The notes under the pieces: generated by a model | Database searches by the model: none | Seen by the model: the letters and a program-made list of their open reading frames with translations, nothing else | What the model was told of the DNA's origin: nothing | Made by a program: the position numbers and the translations under genes | Shown: piece after piece, positions 7,649-16,187 of the stretch | Layout: each line of letters opens with the position of its first letter | How positions within the stretch are numbered: the stretch's first letter is position 1 | NCBI RefSeq assembly: GCF_022539405.1 | Contig: NZ_CP054394.1 | Span: 1,180,501-1,244,500, forward strand | Direction: 5' to 3' | Origin: Natranaerofaba carboxydovora | Lineage (GTDB): Bacteria; Bacillota; Natranaerobiia; Natranaerobiales; Natranaerofabaceae | DNA length: 64,000 nt

Positions 7649-8704
7649 CTATTTAAAAAATTTCTCGATGTTTTCTTTATCGGGTTTCTTTATGACACCT
7701 TTCTCGGTGATAATGCCCCAGACGAATTTATTTGGTGTAATATCAAAAGATGGGTTAAAAACTTCTACGTTTTCTGGAGCTATACTCAAATCATTTATCT
7801 TGGTTACTTCATCATCATCCCTGGTTTCTATTGGTATTTCTGAACCATTATTTAATGTAAGATCAAAAGTTGATATAGGCGCTGCGACATAAAATGGTAT
7901 ATTATGGTGATGTGCTAATAAGGCAAGGGTATAAGTTCCTATTTTGTTTGCCACATCTCCATTTTTGGCAATTCTATCAGCACCTACTATTACAGTATCT
8001 ATCATATTTTTTTTCATGCAGTAGCCGACCATATTGTCGGTTATTAAAGTAGTTGGGATTTTTTCTTTTAGTAGCTCCCATGCTGTTAATCGCGCCCCCT
8101 GTAAATACGGACGAGTTTCCGTTGCTATTATAGAGAGATTTTTACCTTCTTCCACAGCACTTCTGATAACTCCTAGAGCGGTACCATAATCAACAGTAGC
8201 GAGGGCTCCGGCATTACAGTGAGTTAGAACGGTAGAGTTGTCATCAATTAGACTTTGGCCGTTTTTGCCAATAGCTTTATTTGTTTGTTTGTCTTCTTTA
8301 GCAATCTCTACAGCTTCTTTCTCAGCTTCTTCAACCAAAATCTCAAGGCTCATTAATTCTAACTTAGAAAGCTTATTTATAATTCGGTCTACTGCCCACT
8401 GCAAATTAACAGCTGTAGGCCTTGATTCTTTTAGCGTTTTTTCAATTTGTTTCATCTCATTTTTAATTTGATCTTTTTTAATTGGGTCTGTGGCATTGTT
8501 GGATTTTTTTGCTAGCTCTTGCAATCCAAGTACTACTCCAAATGCAGCTGCCGCACCTATCGCAGGGGCACCGCGAATAATCATTTTAGAAATAGCGTCT
8601 GCTACATCAGTATGGGTTTTACAATTAAAATAAATTTCTTCATGAGGCAATTTTCTTTGGTCAAGAAGTACCAGTTGATTACTATCCCATTTAAAGTGAT
8701 TCAT
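7649..8704 (-). CDS. mtnA: S-methyl-5-thioribose-1-phosphate isomerase
   Basis: 351 residues, aIF-2B-like fold. The N-terminal RGAPAIGAAAAFG, the catalytic Cys in LTHCNAGALAT and the catalytic Asp in IVGADRIAKNGDVANKIGTY are all present. It converts 5-methylthioribose 1-phosphate (and 5-deoxyribose 1-phosphate) to the ribulose isomer. It leads the salvage operon. No mtnK kinase or MTA phosphorylase is in the window, so the substrate must be made elsewhere. A 12-bp tandem repeat sits 36 bp upstream. GGGGAG precedes the ATG. Confidence 0.93.
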   Translation of the reverse strand: MNHFKWDSNQLVLLDQRKLPHEEIYFNCKTHTDVADAISKMIIRGAPAIGAAAAFGVVLGLQELAKKSNNATDPIKKDQIKNEMKQIEKTLKESRPTAVNLQWAVDRIINKLSKLELMSLEILVEEAEKEAVEIAKEDKQTNKAIGKNGQSLIDDNSTVLTHCNAGALATVDYGTALGVIRSAVEEGKNLSIIATETRPYLQGARLTAWELLKEKIPTTLITDNMVGYCMKKNMIDTVIVGADRIAKNGDVANKIGTYTLALLAHHHNIPFYVAAPISTFDLTLNNGSEIPIETRDDDEVTKINDLSIAPENVEVFNPSFDITPNKFVWGIITEKGVIKKPDKENIEKFFK

Positions 8705-8740
8705 AAAAAAACTCCCCTATCCAATGGCTGATTTTCATAA

Positions 8741-8764
8741 CATATTTCCACACATATTTCCACA
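8741..8764. repeat. Tandem 12-bp direct repeat upstream of mtnA
   Basis: CATATTTCCACA occurs twice back to back (8741-8752, 8753-8764) in the 109-bp gap before mtnA. It could be a regulator site in the mtnA leader; nothing else in the gap is recognisable. Confidence 0.6.
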
Positions 8765-8813
8765 ATAACGTAAATTATTCCTTCAATTTATCAATTTTGA
8801 ATGGTTTCTACTT

Positions 8814-9716
8814 TTATTGATCCCATTTTAACTTTTTGCCATCAGTATAAAAAACAATACTTCCCTGTTGGTCAACTCTTTCCCTGTGTATATTTTTATT
8901 TTTTAATTTTTTTATTACCTCTGGATCTGGTAGATTTCTTGGATTGTCACCAACAGTTACAACAGCAACGTCAGGATCTATAATCTCTAAGAATCTTGTT
9001 GAACTAGCTTTTTTACTTCCCATACGGCTTACTTTTAACATGTTTGCATTTTTTACCTTTTCCATGGTTTTGTCATTGTCGACTAATTGACGCTCAATTT
9101 TTTTGTTTATAGCTCCAGTATGTAAGAAGGATACATCCTTATATGATATTAACGTTACCAGAGAGTTATTTCGTAAGTCAATGGGTTGTAAGTGAGATAT
9201 TTCTTTGGGAGACAAAAAGAATAGTTTTAAATTTTCATTTATGGTAAATTGCATAGATTTTTTCCCAGTGAAAAAGCTGTCAATTTTGGCTTTATAAGCT
9301 GCATTCAAATACTTATGGTTATAGCTTGTTGGAGCGGAACTACCTGTATCAATAATCTTTTTGACATCAAAGTTTTTAATTATTTTAGGTAAACCGCTTA
9401 TGTATGGGTTAGTAGGGTTTGAGACTATAAGAAAATCTATAGTCTCAATATTTAGGTTTTGTAGGTAGGCTTTGAGCTGATTTTTTCCTCCTCCATCAAT
9501 TAATATATTTTTGTCTTCTGAGGTTTTAATCAGTGTAGCTTCACCGTATCCCACATCAATAAAATGTATTTCCATAAGCTCACTTTTTCGTTCGAATCTT
9601 TCGATAATATTGTTGTTATTTGGAACAGCGTATGCTTCTTTTAGAGGAACTTGAAAGACAATTATTAAAGCAAAAAATAATAGTAAGGCGATTAACTTTA
9701 ATTTCAATTTAATCAC
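8814..9716 (-). CDS. Secreted metallo-beta-lactamase-fold protein of ComEC/Rec2 type with a lost metal site
   Basis: 300 residues with an N-terminal signal/anchor (about 5-30). From residue 48 it follows the ComEC-like MBL domain (EIHFIDVGYGEATLIKT, ILIDGGG). The HxHxDH motif expected near residue 100 is replaced by SNPTNPYI (99-106), LLTGD by LHTGA (198-202) and GHHGS by SRMGS (230-234). All main metal ligands are therefore gone while the fold markers persist, which argues for a non-catalytic exported binding protein. The GTG start overlaps the upstream TPR gene by 8 bp, implying translational coupling. Confidence 0.75.
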   Translation of the reverse strand: MIKLKLKLIALLLFFALIIVFQVPLKEAYAVPNNNNIIERFERKSELMEIHFIDVGYGEATLIKTSEDKNILIDGGGKNQLKAYLQNLNIETIDFLIVSNPTNPYISGLPKIIKNFDVKKIIDTGSSAPTSYNHKYLNAAYKAKIDSFFTGKKSMQFTINENLKLFFLSPKEISHLQPIDLRNNSLVTLISYKDVSFLHTGAINKKIERQLVDNDKTMEKVKNANMLKVSRMGSKKASSTRFLEIIDPDVAVVTVGDNPRNLPDPEVIKKLKNKNIHRERVDQQGSIVFYTDGKKLKWDQ

Positions 9717-10866
9717 CTTTCTTTTTTTCTTTATTTAAATAAATTTTTGCTTTTTCGTATTCTTGATGAGCTAATTCGTTTTTTTGTAAAAGCTGATAAA
9801 CTAATCCGATTTCGAAATGGATTTTTCCTTCTTTTGGATTAAGGGCGAGTGCTCTTTTGTAATGGTTCAAAGCTTCTTTTAATTTCCCCTGATAACTTAG
9901 TGCTTTACCAAGATTAAGATGTGTTTCCCAGTCGCCTGTTTTTAACTGCAGTGCCATTTTGAAGGTTGATTCACTTTTGTCAAATTCCCCTAAGTTAAAA
10001 TAAGTGGCTCCCAGGTTAAAATAAGCATCAAATAGATTAGAGTTATACTCTGTGGCTCTAGAAAAATTTATAAGCGCTTTTTCAAATTCTTTTTGCTTGA
10101 TATAAATATTGCCAATTAAATTGTATATAACTCCTTTTAGCTCATCTTCCTTAATTAGAGCCAGTACTAGCCTTAATTCTTTTAGGCCTTCTTCGTAATT
10201 TCCTTTCTCTGCATTAGCTATTCCAAGATAGAAGTGTCCGATAATCATGTTAGGATTAAGTTTGACAACTTTTTCAAATTCATTTCTTGCTTCATCATAC
10301 ATTAAAAGATCAAAGTATCCAAGTCCTCTTTCTAAAGTTTTAATTGTGGTTGAGTACTTAGTTTCATCTGTTGCTTGATTGATTATTTCGTTTGTATCTT
10401 CAATATCTTCGCTTAGCTTATCTTTATTACTTTCACTTTCATCGTTTTTACTGCCATCAACTCGTGACTCTTCTATTGATTTTTTATTATATTCTGAGTC
10501 TTTTTTTGAATTGATATCTTCTTTTGAGCTATTTGATTGTGCTTTAGAAAATATTTCATTTAATATATCCATATTATCCCCGTCTAGGTCTTTGCTTAAA
10601 TATTCAGCCAACCCAGATGATTCTAGATAAGCTGAAATTAGTGACTCATCTAATTGATCTGGTATGTCTATCTTGAATTTTTCTTGTAATTCCCATAACT
10701 TTTCCTCAAATCCAAGCCAATAGCCTATGTATTCGTCAATATTTGATCTTAAGTCAATTAAGCGCTGTTTGATTTTATCTTTGTCACAGTTTTCTCCTTG
10801 AGTTTCTAATTTGTTTTCAATTTCCTTTAATTCTGTAAAAATTTTATCGAATTCCTCGCTAAACAA
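9709..10866 (-). CDS. TPR-repeat protein
   Basis: 385 residues. The N-terminal third (1-100) is helical and charged, then comes an acidic, Ser/Asp-rich linker (about 105-155), then at least six consecutive tetratricopeptide repeats (about 167-375), for example NLFDAYFNLGATYFNLGEFD. No signal peptide. TPRs make protein-protein scaffolds; the partner is likely the overlapping MBL-fold gene. Start TTG with AAGGAGG 7 nt upstream. Confidence 0.85.
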   Translation of the reverse strand: MFSEEFDKIFTELKEIENKLETQGENCDKDKIKQRLIDLRSNIDEYIGYWLGFEEKLWELQEKFKIDIPDQLDESLISAYLESSGLAEYLSKDLDGDNMDILNEIFSKAQSNSSKEDINSKKDSEYNKKSIEESRVDGSKNDESESNKDKLSEDIEDTNEIINQATDETKYSTTIKTLERGLGYFDLLMYDEARNEFEKVVKLNPNMIIGHFYLGIANAEKGNYEEGLKELRLVLALIKEDELKGVIYNLIGNIYIKQKEFEKALINFSRATEYNSNLFDAYFNLGATYFNLGEFDKSESTFKMALQLKTGDWETHLNLGKALSYQGKLKEALNHYKRALALNPKEGKIHFEIGLVYQLLQKNELAHQEYEKAKIYLNKEKKKGD

Positions 10867-10988
10867 GGTATAACCTCCTTATTCATTAATTCTAATGAAA
10901 TAGTTATATTGATTTTAATAAATTAATCTTTTATAATTAGTCTGTACAATATTGTGTTTTAAATGATGATTTTTTCGAGGTGAGTTGT

Positions 10989-11156
10989 TTGGAAAATAAG
11001 TATATTAAAGTGTTAATAGTTTTGGGAGCTATATGCGTAGTATTTTTATTTGGTCTTATATTTGGTTATGCTTATATAGCAAGAGAAGTAGGAGGAATTT
11101 TTCAAGTTGAGACCTGGCAGAATTTATTCTATCAGCTAAGAAACTTTTTTTCATGA
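10989..11156 (+). CDS. Small single-pass membrane protein, EpuA-like
   Basis: 55 residues, too short for most gene callers. One membrane helix (about residues 8-30, IVLGAICVVFLFGLIFGYAY) is followed by a tail with FQVETWQNLFYQL. The pattern GxxxGY...F..ETWQ...F matches the EpuA family, often annotated as DNA-directed RNA polymerase subunit beta because it lies next to or is fused near rpoB-related genes. The match is by eye. The TTG start is chosen because GAGGTGAG lies about 5 nt upstream. It is divergent from the TPR gene and upstream of the tRNA cluster. Confidence 0.6.
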   Translation: MENKYIKVLIVLGAICVVFLFGLIFGYAYIAREVGGIFQVETWQNLFYQLRNFFS

Positions 11157-11214
11157 AATTACTTCTTAGCACCAGAATCAGATATAAAATTTATAAAAAA
11201 ATATTTTTTATCTA

Positions 11215-11243
11215 TTGACTCATAATCTTTTTTAAGTTATACT
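11215..11243 (+). promoter_or_regulatory. Promoter of the five-tRNA cluster
   Basis: TTGACT (11215-11220), a 17-bp spacer, and TATACT (11238-11243), 33 bp before tRNA-Asp. No other strong promoter is seen between the following tRNAs. Confidence 0.75.
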
Positions 11244-11276
11244 ATCTATTGCCTTAGGAAAAATAAAGGCTTGCGC

Positions 11277-11353
11277 GGGGCTGTAGTGAAGTGGCTTAAC
11301 ACGCCGGCCTGTCACGCCGGAGATCGCGGGTTCAAATCCCGTCAGCCCCGCCA
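11277..11353 (+). tRNA. tRNA-Asp (anticodon GTC)
   Basis: Acceptor GGGGCTG/CAGCCCC, anticodon arm CCGGC-CTGTCAC-GCCGG, standard T-arm and encoded CCA. Confidence 0.97.
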
Positions 11354-11376
11354 TTACATTATATTGCTAAATATGA

Positions 11377-11452
11377 GCTGACGTAGCTCAATCGGCAGAG
11401 CAGCTGACTTGTAATCAGCAGGCTTGGGGTTCAAGTCCCCACGTCAGCTCCA
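11377..11452 (+). tRNA. tRNA-Thr (anticodon TGT)
   Basis: Acceptor GCTGACG/CGTCAGC, anticodon loop CTTGTAA within GCTGA/TCAGC, encoded CCA. Confidence 0.97.
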
Positions 11453-11478
11453 TTAATTTATAATAGTAGATTTTTCGT

Positions 11479-11566
11479 GGAGAGGTACCCGAGTTCGGCC
11501 AAAGGGGGCAGACTGTAAATCTGCTGGCGTAAGCCTTCGAAGGTTCGAATCCTTCCCTCTCCACCA
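11479..11566 (+). tRNA. tRNA-Tyr (anticodon GTA)
   Basis: 88 nt with the long variable arm of bacterial tRNA-Tyr. Acceptor GGAGAGG/CCTCTCC; anticodon loop CTGTAAA within GCAGA/TCTGC; encoded CCA. Confidence 0.97.
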
Positions 11567-11606
11567 ATTTATGTGCAAAAATTTAATTTCTATGTATTTT
11601 TTATTT

Positions 11607-11681
11607 TGGGGTGTAGCCAAGCGGTAAGGCACGGGGTTTTGGTCTCCGCATGCGCAGGTTCGAATCCTGCCACCCCAGCCA
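11607..11681 (+). tRNA. tRNA-Gln (anticodon TTG)
   Basis: Acceptor TGGGGTG/CACCCCA with the Gln-type terminal T-A pair, anticodon TTG in TTTTGGT, encoded CCA. Confidence 0.95.
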
Positions 11682-11687
11682 ATATGT

Positions 11688-11763
11688 GAGCCATTAGCTC
11701 AGTTGGCAGAGCACCTGACTTTTAATCAGGGTGTCCCAGGTTCGAATCCTGGATGGCTCACCA
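11688..11763 (+). tRNA. tRNA-Lys (anticodon TTT)
   Basis: Acceptor GAGCCAT/ATGGCTC, anticodon arm CCTGA-CTTTTAA-TCAGG, encoded CCA. Confidence 0.97.
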
Positions 11764-11850
11764 TATTATTTCAACACAGTAAAACAGTAAAGACGAAAAT
11801 ATTATATGAGAACAAAAAGGAAAAAAGTAAAAATAAAAGAAAAAGTAAGA

Positions 11851-11892
11851 AAACAGTGTTGAGCAATCAATGCCGATTGCCTTACACTGTTT
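11851..11892. terminator. Bidirectional terminator after the tRNA cluster
   Basis: Outer arms AAACAGTGT (11851-11859) and ACACTGTTT (11884-11892) enclose inner arms GCAATC (11863-11868) and GATTGC (11875-11880). T-run to the right, A-rich to the left. It serves the tRNA operon and cheR on the other strand. Confidence 0.75.
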
Positions 11893-11916
11893 TTTATTTT
11901 GACTTTATATAGCTAT

Positions 11917-12699
11917 TTATTTTTGATAGAAAAAAGTAGCAATTGATTTAAACCCTAACTTTCTAGCATCAAATATTTGCTCGGTACTACCTACAAAAAG
12001 TATTCCACCTTTTTTTAAGGCATCATAAAACTTTTTATAAAGTTCTTTTTTTGCTTCTTCAGTAAAATATATCATTACATTTCGGCAGAGTATCAAGTCA
12101 AAGCTGTGATCAAATTTATCCTCTAGCATATTTTGTTTTTCGAAGGCAACACAATCTCTAATTTTCTTGTCAATTCTATAATTGTTGCCTTCTTTAGTAA
12201 AATATTTGTCTATATAATCTGGTTTGACACCTTTTACCCTATCCTGAGGATATAAACCTTCTTTAGCCTTTTTTAATGCCATTTCATCTATATCTGTTGC
12301 ATAAACATTAATTTTATTAAAAGGCAAGAACTTCGACATAACCATAACAAGGGTATATGGCTCCTCCCCCGTAGAGCACCCAGCGCTCCAAACCTTTAGA
12401 CTTTTGTCATTGCTATTTTCTAATAACTTTGGGAGCATTTCATTTTCTAGTACACTCCAGCGATCAGCATTTCTAAAAAATTCTGAGACATTAATCGTTA
12501 ATCTATCAAGAAATTCTTGGTATAGCTGCTGATCCTTTCGTAGGGCTTCCCAATAGTCCTCATATTTATCAAAGCCTCGTTTTCTCATCAAGCTGTTGAG
12601 GCGTCTCTTCATTTGTTTTTCTTTATATTGGTTTAAGTCGATGCCTGTTTTATTGTACACTTGTTTTTTAAAGTTTTCGAAGGCAGCGTCTGTTGTCAA
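11917..12699 (-). CDS. cheR: Chemotaxis protein methyltransferase CheR
   Basis: 260 residues. A helical N-terminal domain (about 5-70, with basic KQMKRRL) is followed by a SAM-dependent methyltransferase domain containing NVSEFFR (70-76), VWSAGCSTGEEPYTL (103-117), the acidic ATDID loop and FDLILCRNVMIYF. It methylates glutamates of chemoreceptors. It stands apart from other che genes. Start TTG with GAGGAAG about 9 nt upstream; 28 bp separate it from ndk, so the two may be co-transcribed. Confidence 0.93.
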   Translation of the reverse strand: MTTDAAFENFKKQVYNKTGIDLNQYKEKQMKRRLNSLMRKRGFDKYEDYWEALRKDQQLYQEFLDRLTINVSEFFRNADRWSVLENEMLPKLLENSNDKSLKVWSAGCSTGEEPYTLVMVMSKFLPFNKINVYATDIDEMALKKAKEGLYPQDRVKGVKPDYIDKYFTKEGNNYRIDKKIRDCVAFEKQNMLEDKFDHSFDLILCRNVMIYFTEEAKKELYKKFYDALKKGGILFVGSTEQIFDARKLGFKSIATFFYQK

Positions 12700-12727
12700 A
12701 AGCTCACACTTCCTCTCCCTTTAAATA

Positions 12728-13180
12728 TTAATCTTGATATACCCAACTTTCTAGGGTTAAATTGTAATCAATAATCTCGTCCTGGGAAAAGAAGAGACCT
12801 ATTTCTTTTTCGGCACTTTCAGGGCTGTCAGAACCATGGACTATATTTGCTCCTATGGTAAGTGCTAGATCCCCTCTGATAGTTCCTGGAGCTGCTTTTT
12901 TGGGGTCTGTTTCACCCATTATGTTTCTTGTCACTTCTATTGCATTTTCCCCTTCCCATACCATTGCGATTACTGGCCCGCTGGTTATGTAATCGATTAA
13001 ACTTTGGAAGAAAGGCTTTCCTTCGTGTTCGCCGTAATGTGTTTTTGCTAGTGACTCGGAAATCTGCATTAGCTTTAAACCTTTTAGTTTAAGCCCCTTG
13101 TTTTCAAGACGGCTGATAACGTTTCCTGCTAGATTCCTTTGAACTCCATCTGGCTTGATCATTACAAATGTCTTTTCCAT
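12728..13180 (-). CDS. ndk: Nucleoside diphosphate kinase
   Basis: 150 residues, full length. The phospho-acceptor His115 is in [22 protein letters not shown] and GTIRGD are conserved. It balances NTP pools by transferring the gamma phosphate. AAGGAGG precedes the ATG. It follows cooS on the same strand after a 144-bp gap in which no feature is recognised. Confidence 0.97.
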   Translation of the reverse strand: MEKTFVMIKPDGVQRNLAGNVISRLENKGLKLKGLKLMQISESLAKTHYGEHEGKPFFQSLIDYITSGPVIAMVWEGENAIEVTRNIMGETDPKKAAPGTIRGDLALTIGANIVHGSDSPESAEKEIGLFFSQDEIIDYNLTLESWVYQD

Positions 13181-13324
13181 TGTTAAAGTCCTCCTTATTG
13201 TTCATAATTAGTTTCATACATAGATATAGTATAGAATATTTTACTACAACATTCAACAAATGCGTAAAATTTCTCTTCTATACCACGAAAACTAGATTTA
13301 ATTTCATCTGTCTGATTTTTTGAT

Positions 13325-15241
13325 TTATTCCAAATTTAACCCTCTTCTTCTTTCTTTTATCTCATCATAAAGCAATTGTGAAGCTTTAAGGGGATCAGGT
13401 TCAGCGATGAAATATCCACCAAACAATTCTTTGGATGTTTGCGTTAACAGTTTGACCACTTCTTTACTTCCAAGTATTGGGGGCACGACTTCTACATGTG
13501 TTGGAAGCCCACCAGTAACAGCCCAGGTTCCAATTGAAATAGCTTTTTCTGTGGTGGATTCAGGGGCGCTAGCTACTACTGGCAGTTGATTTAGGTCAAC
13601 ACCTAATTTGTTAGCTAAAGCGACTGCAATATCTACTGCCCTTGAATTATCAACACAAGAACCTACATGAAGAACAAGAGGTAATGGTCCTCCAAGTCCT
13701 GCAGCTTCACCTACTGCTGTAAGAACATTTTTTAGGCCCTCCCCTGCATACTCGTTGGTTGCTTCGGGAGTTAAAAGCCCATGTCTAGCAAAGGCACCGC
13801 CTCCACAACCGGTAGCTAAAACTAATATATTATTTTTGGCAAGTTCTTTGGCCATCGTGATGTAATTTTCGTCCTGTTTTATCTTGACATTATTACAACC
13901 TGCAAAAAGACAGACGCCCTGTATATTACCTTCGGCTATATTATCGATTAAAGGTTTTAATGGATCTTCACTATTTACTTTGCTAAGAGCATCAACAATA
14001 GCTTCTGTTGAGAACCCTGCATAAGCTGTTGTTTTATCATCCGGTATATTTGTTTTTTCGGGGTTTCTGTTTTTGTAAGCTTTAATTGATTCTTTAATGA
14101 TATCTTTGGCACAGTCTTTTGCGTTTTCTTCATCTATTTCCATATGAGTTGCACCTTTTATTTTACTTGTTGGCATTGTGGTGATTATTTTTGTGTGGTA
14201 ACAGTCAGCTATTTTTGTAAGTGATGGTAGGACACACTGATAATCTGTTACTACTGCTTCTAAGGCACCTGTAACAATTGCCATTTCCTGCGAAACTGAA
14301 TGGGTGGCTGATGGAATGCCGTGGCGCATTAGTACTTCATTGCCAGTACAACAGATACCCACTATATTTATTCCTTCACTTGCCCCTACACTTTTAGCTT
14401 CATCTTCAAGTTCACTTGCAACCTGGACCATAATATCTGATAAGGCCGGGTTATGGCCGTGAACGGCAATATTGACTGCACTTTCTTTTAGGACTCCTAA
14501 GTTTGCCTCGGTTTTAACTGGTTTTGGGGTTCCAAATAATATATCTGAAATGTCTGTTGCCATGTGACAGCCAGCGTAGTCAGCAAGGGCACATTTAACC
14601 CCGCCCATTATTAAGTTACTTACCTCAGAATCATTACCATAATGAGTTCTGTGCATTATCTCGGATACTATACTATCTATTCCTTCTGGTACTACTCCTA
14701 ATTCAGTTAGTTTTTTGGCCATGCCCTCAGTAACTGTAGTTGCAGCCCACAGGTTTGCTTCTTCTTTCTCGGAGAATTCACCAAGAGCGGCTCTACCTAC
14801 TTCTATTGCTATTTCACTGTCTTCTTTGCCACCAGTTTCAATACCAAGTCTGCTGGCGACGTTTTTTAATTTTTCGCTATCTTTTATCGGGTAGTCTTTG
14901 TATTCTCCTTTACCGGATTTCAGCAGTATATGAGCTAGATGTTTCGCATGACCAGAATGAGAAGCAGTTCCTGCTGCAATTTGGCGAATAAGATTTCTTG
15001 CTACTATAGTATCAGCATCAGCACCGCATGTTCCCTCGGATAGATTTTCATCAAAGGGGTCAATTCTACACGGGCCTTGAAGACAGATTTTGCAGCATAC
15101 CCCAAGAGAACCAAATCCACATTGGGGTGATTGCTCTTCATATCTATCCCAGATAGTTTGTATTTTCTCATTATCTGATTTTTCAAGCATTTTTTCTGTA
15201 GCCTTATCTTTGGTGTACCCGGAAAAATCTTTTCTACTCAT
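13325..15241 (-). CDS. cooS: Anaerobic carbon monoxide dehydrogenase, catalytic subunit
   Basis: 638 residues. The B/D-cluster cysteines are present near the N-terminus (CGFGSLGVCCKIC, GPC, TCGAD). The six expected C-cluster ligands can be followed in order: His in GCHMATD, Cys in GICCTGN, DYQC, FAGCNN, LATGCGG and VGSCVDN. It oxidises CO to CO2 with release of two electrons at the Ni-Fe-S cluster. No acsB, cdhD/E or CooC maturase lies near, so this is a monofunctional CODH. It is the last gene of a run with NuoE/F/G-like and CooF-like subunits, implying electron transfer to NAD(P)+. AGGGAGAGGTGAT precedes the ATG. Confidence 0.97.
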   Translation of the reverse strand: MSRKDFSGYTKDKATEKMLEKSDNEKIQTIWDRYEEQSPQCGFGSLGVCCKICLQGPCRIDPFDENLSEGTCGADADTIVARNLIRQIAAGTASHSGHAKHLAHILLKSGKGEYKDYPIKDSEKLKNVASRLGIETGGKEDSEIAIEVGRAALGEFSEKEEANLWAATTVTEGMAKKLTELGVVPEGIDSIVSEIMHRTHYGNDSEVSNLIMGGVKCALADYAGCHMATDISDILFGTPKPVKTEANLGVLKESAVNIAVHGHNPALSDIMVQVASELEDEAKSVGASEGINIVGICCTGNEVLMRHGIPSATHSVSQEMAIVTGALEAVVTDYQCVLPSLTKIADCYHTKIITTMPTSKIKGATHMEIDEENAKDCAKDIIKESIKAYKNRNPEKTNIPDDKTTAYAGFSTEAIVDALSKVNSEDPLKPLIDNIAEGNIQGVCLFAGCNNVKIKQDENYITMAKELAKNNILVLATGCGGGAFARHGLLTPEATNEYAGEGLKNVLTAVGEAAGLGGPLPLVLHVGSCVDNSRAVDIAVALANKLGVDLNQLPVVASAPESTTEKAISIGTWAVTGGLPTHVEVVPPILGSKEVVKLLTQTSKELFGGYFIAEPDPLKASQLLYDEIKERRRGLNLE

Positions 15242-15293
15242 TCTATCACCTCTCCCTTTTAAAATTCTTATTTACTTTGTATCTGCGTATCTG

Positions 15294-16133
15294 CTAAATT
15301 AATGTTTTTGAATCTTTAAAGTTTTTGATATTTAGTTTTCTTTTACATTTGGGGCAGTACCTGGCATATTCACTATCTTCATTTACTGACCCTAAATTCA
15401 ACTCTGATTCACTTTTAGTTTTGTAATTAACCTCATTTATAGTTTGGTCTGTAAAAAAGTATAAGTTTTCACAGTTACCACATTTAATAACGTCAAACTC
15501 TGCCCCCCACGGATCAATGTATTTTCTGCTATCTTGTATCTTAGTTTTTGCCTGACCTGTCGGGCAGACAACACTGCAGGCTTCGCAGCCGATGCATTCT
15601 TTAGGGGGTTCTTCAAATGGAGGAGCTACCTTTCTATCGATTCCTCTATTTACAAAACTTATTGCTCCTTTGTTTAACACATCGTTACACGTTCTAACAC
15701 AAAGCCCACACAGGATGCATAGATTTTCCTTGTTCCTTTTTTTATCCTTATCTTCGTCTGTTACAAATCTGTCTTCGCTTTCAACTCCATAAGTTTTAGC
15801 GAGTTCTTTTATTTTTTCGGAACTTGGAGTTTTTGCTAGTAAAAGTTTTATTATCATTTCTCTTATTTCTAAGACCTCAGAAGAATTGGTAAAAACCTCT
15901 AACCCGTCAGTTCTAATTGGATAAGTACATGATGTTATAATTTTTGTTTTTTCTTTTTCTTTAATTTCCACACTACAAAGCCTGCAAGCTCCATAGGAAG
16001 GTACTCCTTTGTGATAACATAGTGTTGGTATTTTAAAGTCGTTTTTATTTAAGATATCTAAGAGGTTATCGTCTTTAGCTGCTGATATTTTTTTGCCATC
16101 AACATAAATAGATAAAGTCGTTTTGTTTTGCAT
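15294..16133 (-). CDS. NuoG N-terminal-like iron-sulfur protein with extra C-terminal Cys pairs
   Basis: 279 residues. A [2Fe-2S] ferredoxin domain (about 5-80, CYH..., CRLC, SC) and two [4Fe-4S] motifs (CILCGLCVRTCN; CIGCEACSVVCP) match the N-terminus of NuoG/HydA/HndD. The molybdopterin or H-cluster domain is missing. A further CGNC...CPKC zinc-ribbon-like tail (about 218-265) is unusual. The likely role is an electron conduit between the NuoF-like flavoprotein and CooS. It lies 52 bp before cooS and 54 bp after the NuoF-like gene. Confidence 0.85.
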   Translation of the reverse strand: MQNKTTLSIYVDGKKISAAKDDNLLDILNKNDFKIPTLCYHKGVPSYGACRLCSVEIKEKEKTKIITSCTYPIRTDGLEVFTNSSEVLEIREMIIKLLLAKTPSSEKIKELAKTYGVESEDRFVTDEDKDKKRNKENLCILCGLCVRTCNDVLNKGAISFVNRGIDRKVAPPFEEPPKECIGCEACSVVCPTGQAKTKIQDSRKYIDPWGAEFDVIKCGNCENLYFFTDQTINEVNYKTKSESELNLGSVNEDSEYARYCPKCKRKLNIKNFKDSKTLI

Positions 16134-16187
16134 TTTTTCCTCCCTTCTTTCTTTATTACTGGTATAATAAATCTGATTAGCATCAAA

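Noticed and set aside
11703-11912. Plus-strand frame over tRNA-Lys
   Set aside because: Its first codons are the tRNA body and it ends in the terminator, a familiar artefact of tRNA genes.
13325-15241. Bifunctional CODH/acetyl-CoA synthase
   Set aside because: No acsB, corrinoid iron-sulfur protein genes or CooC nearby; the methyl-THF methyltransferase at 44 kb sits in a methylamine-type operon instead.
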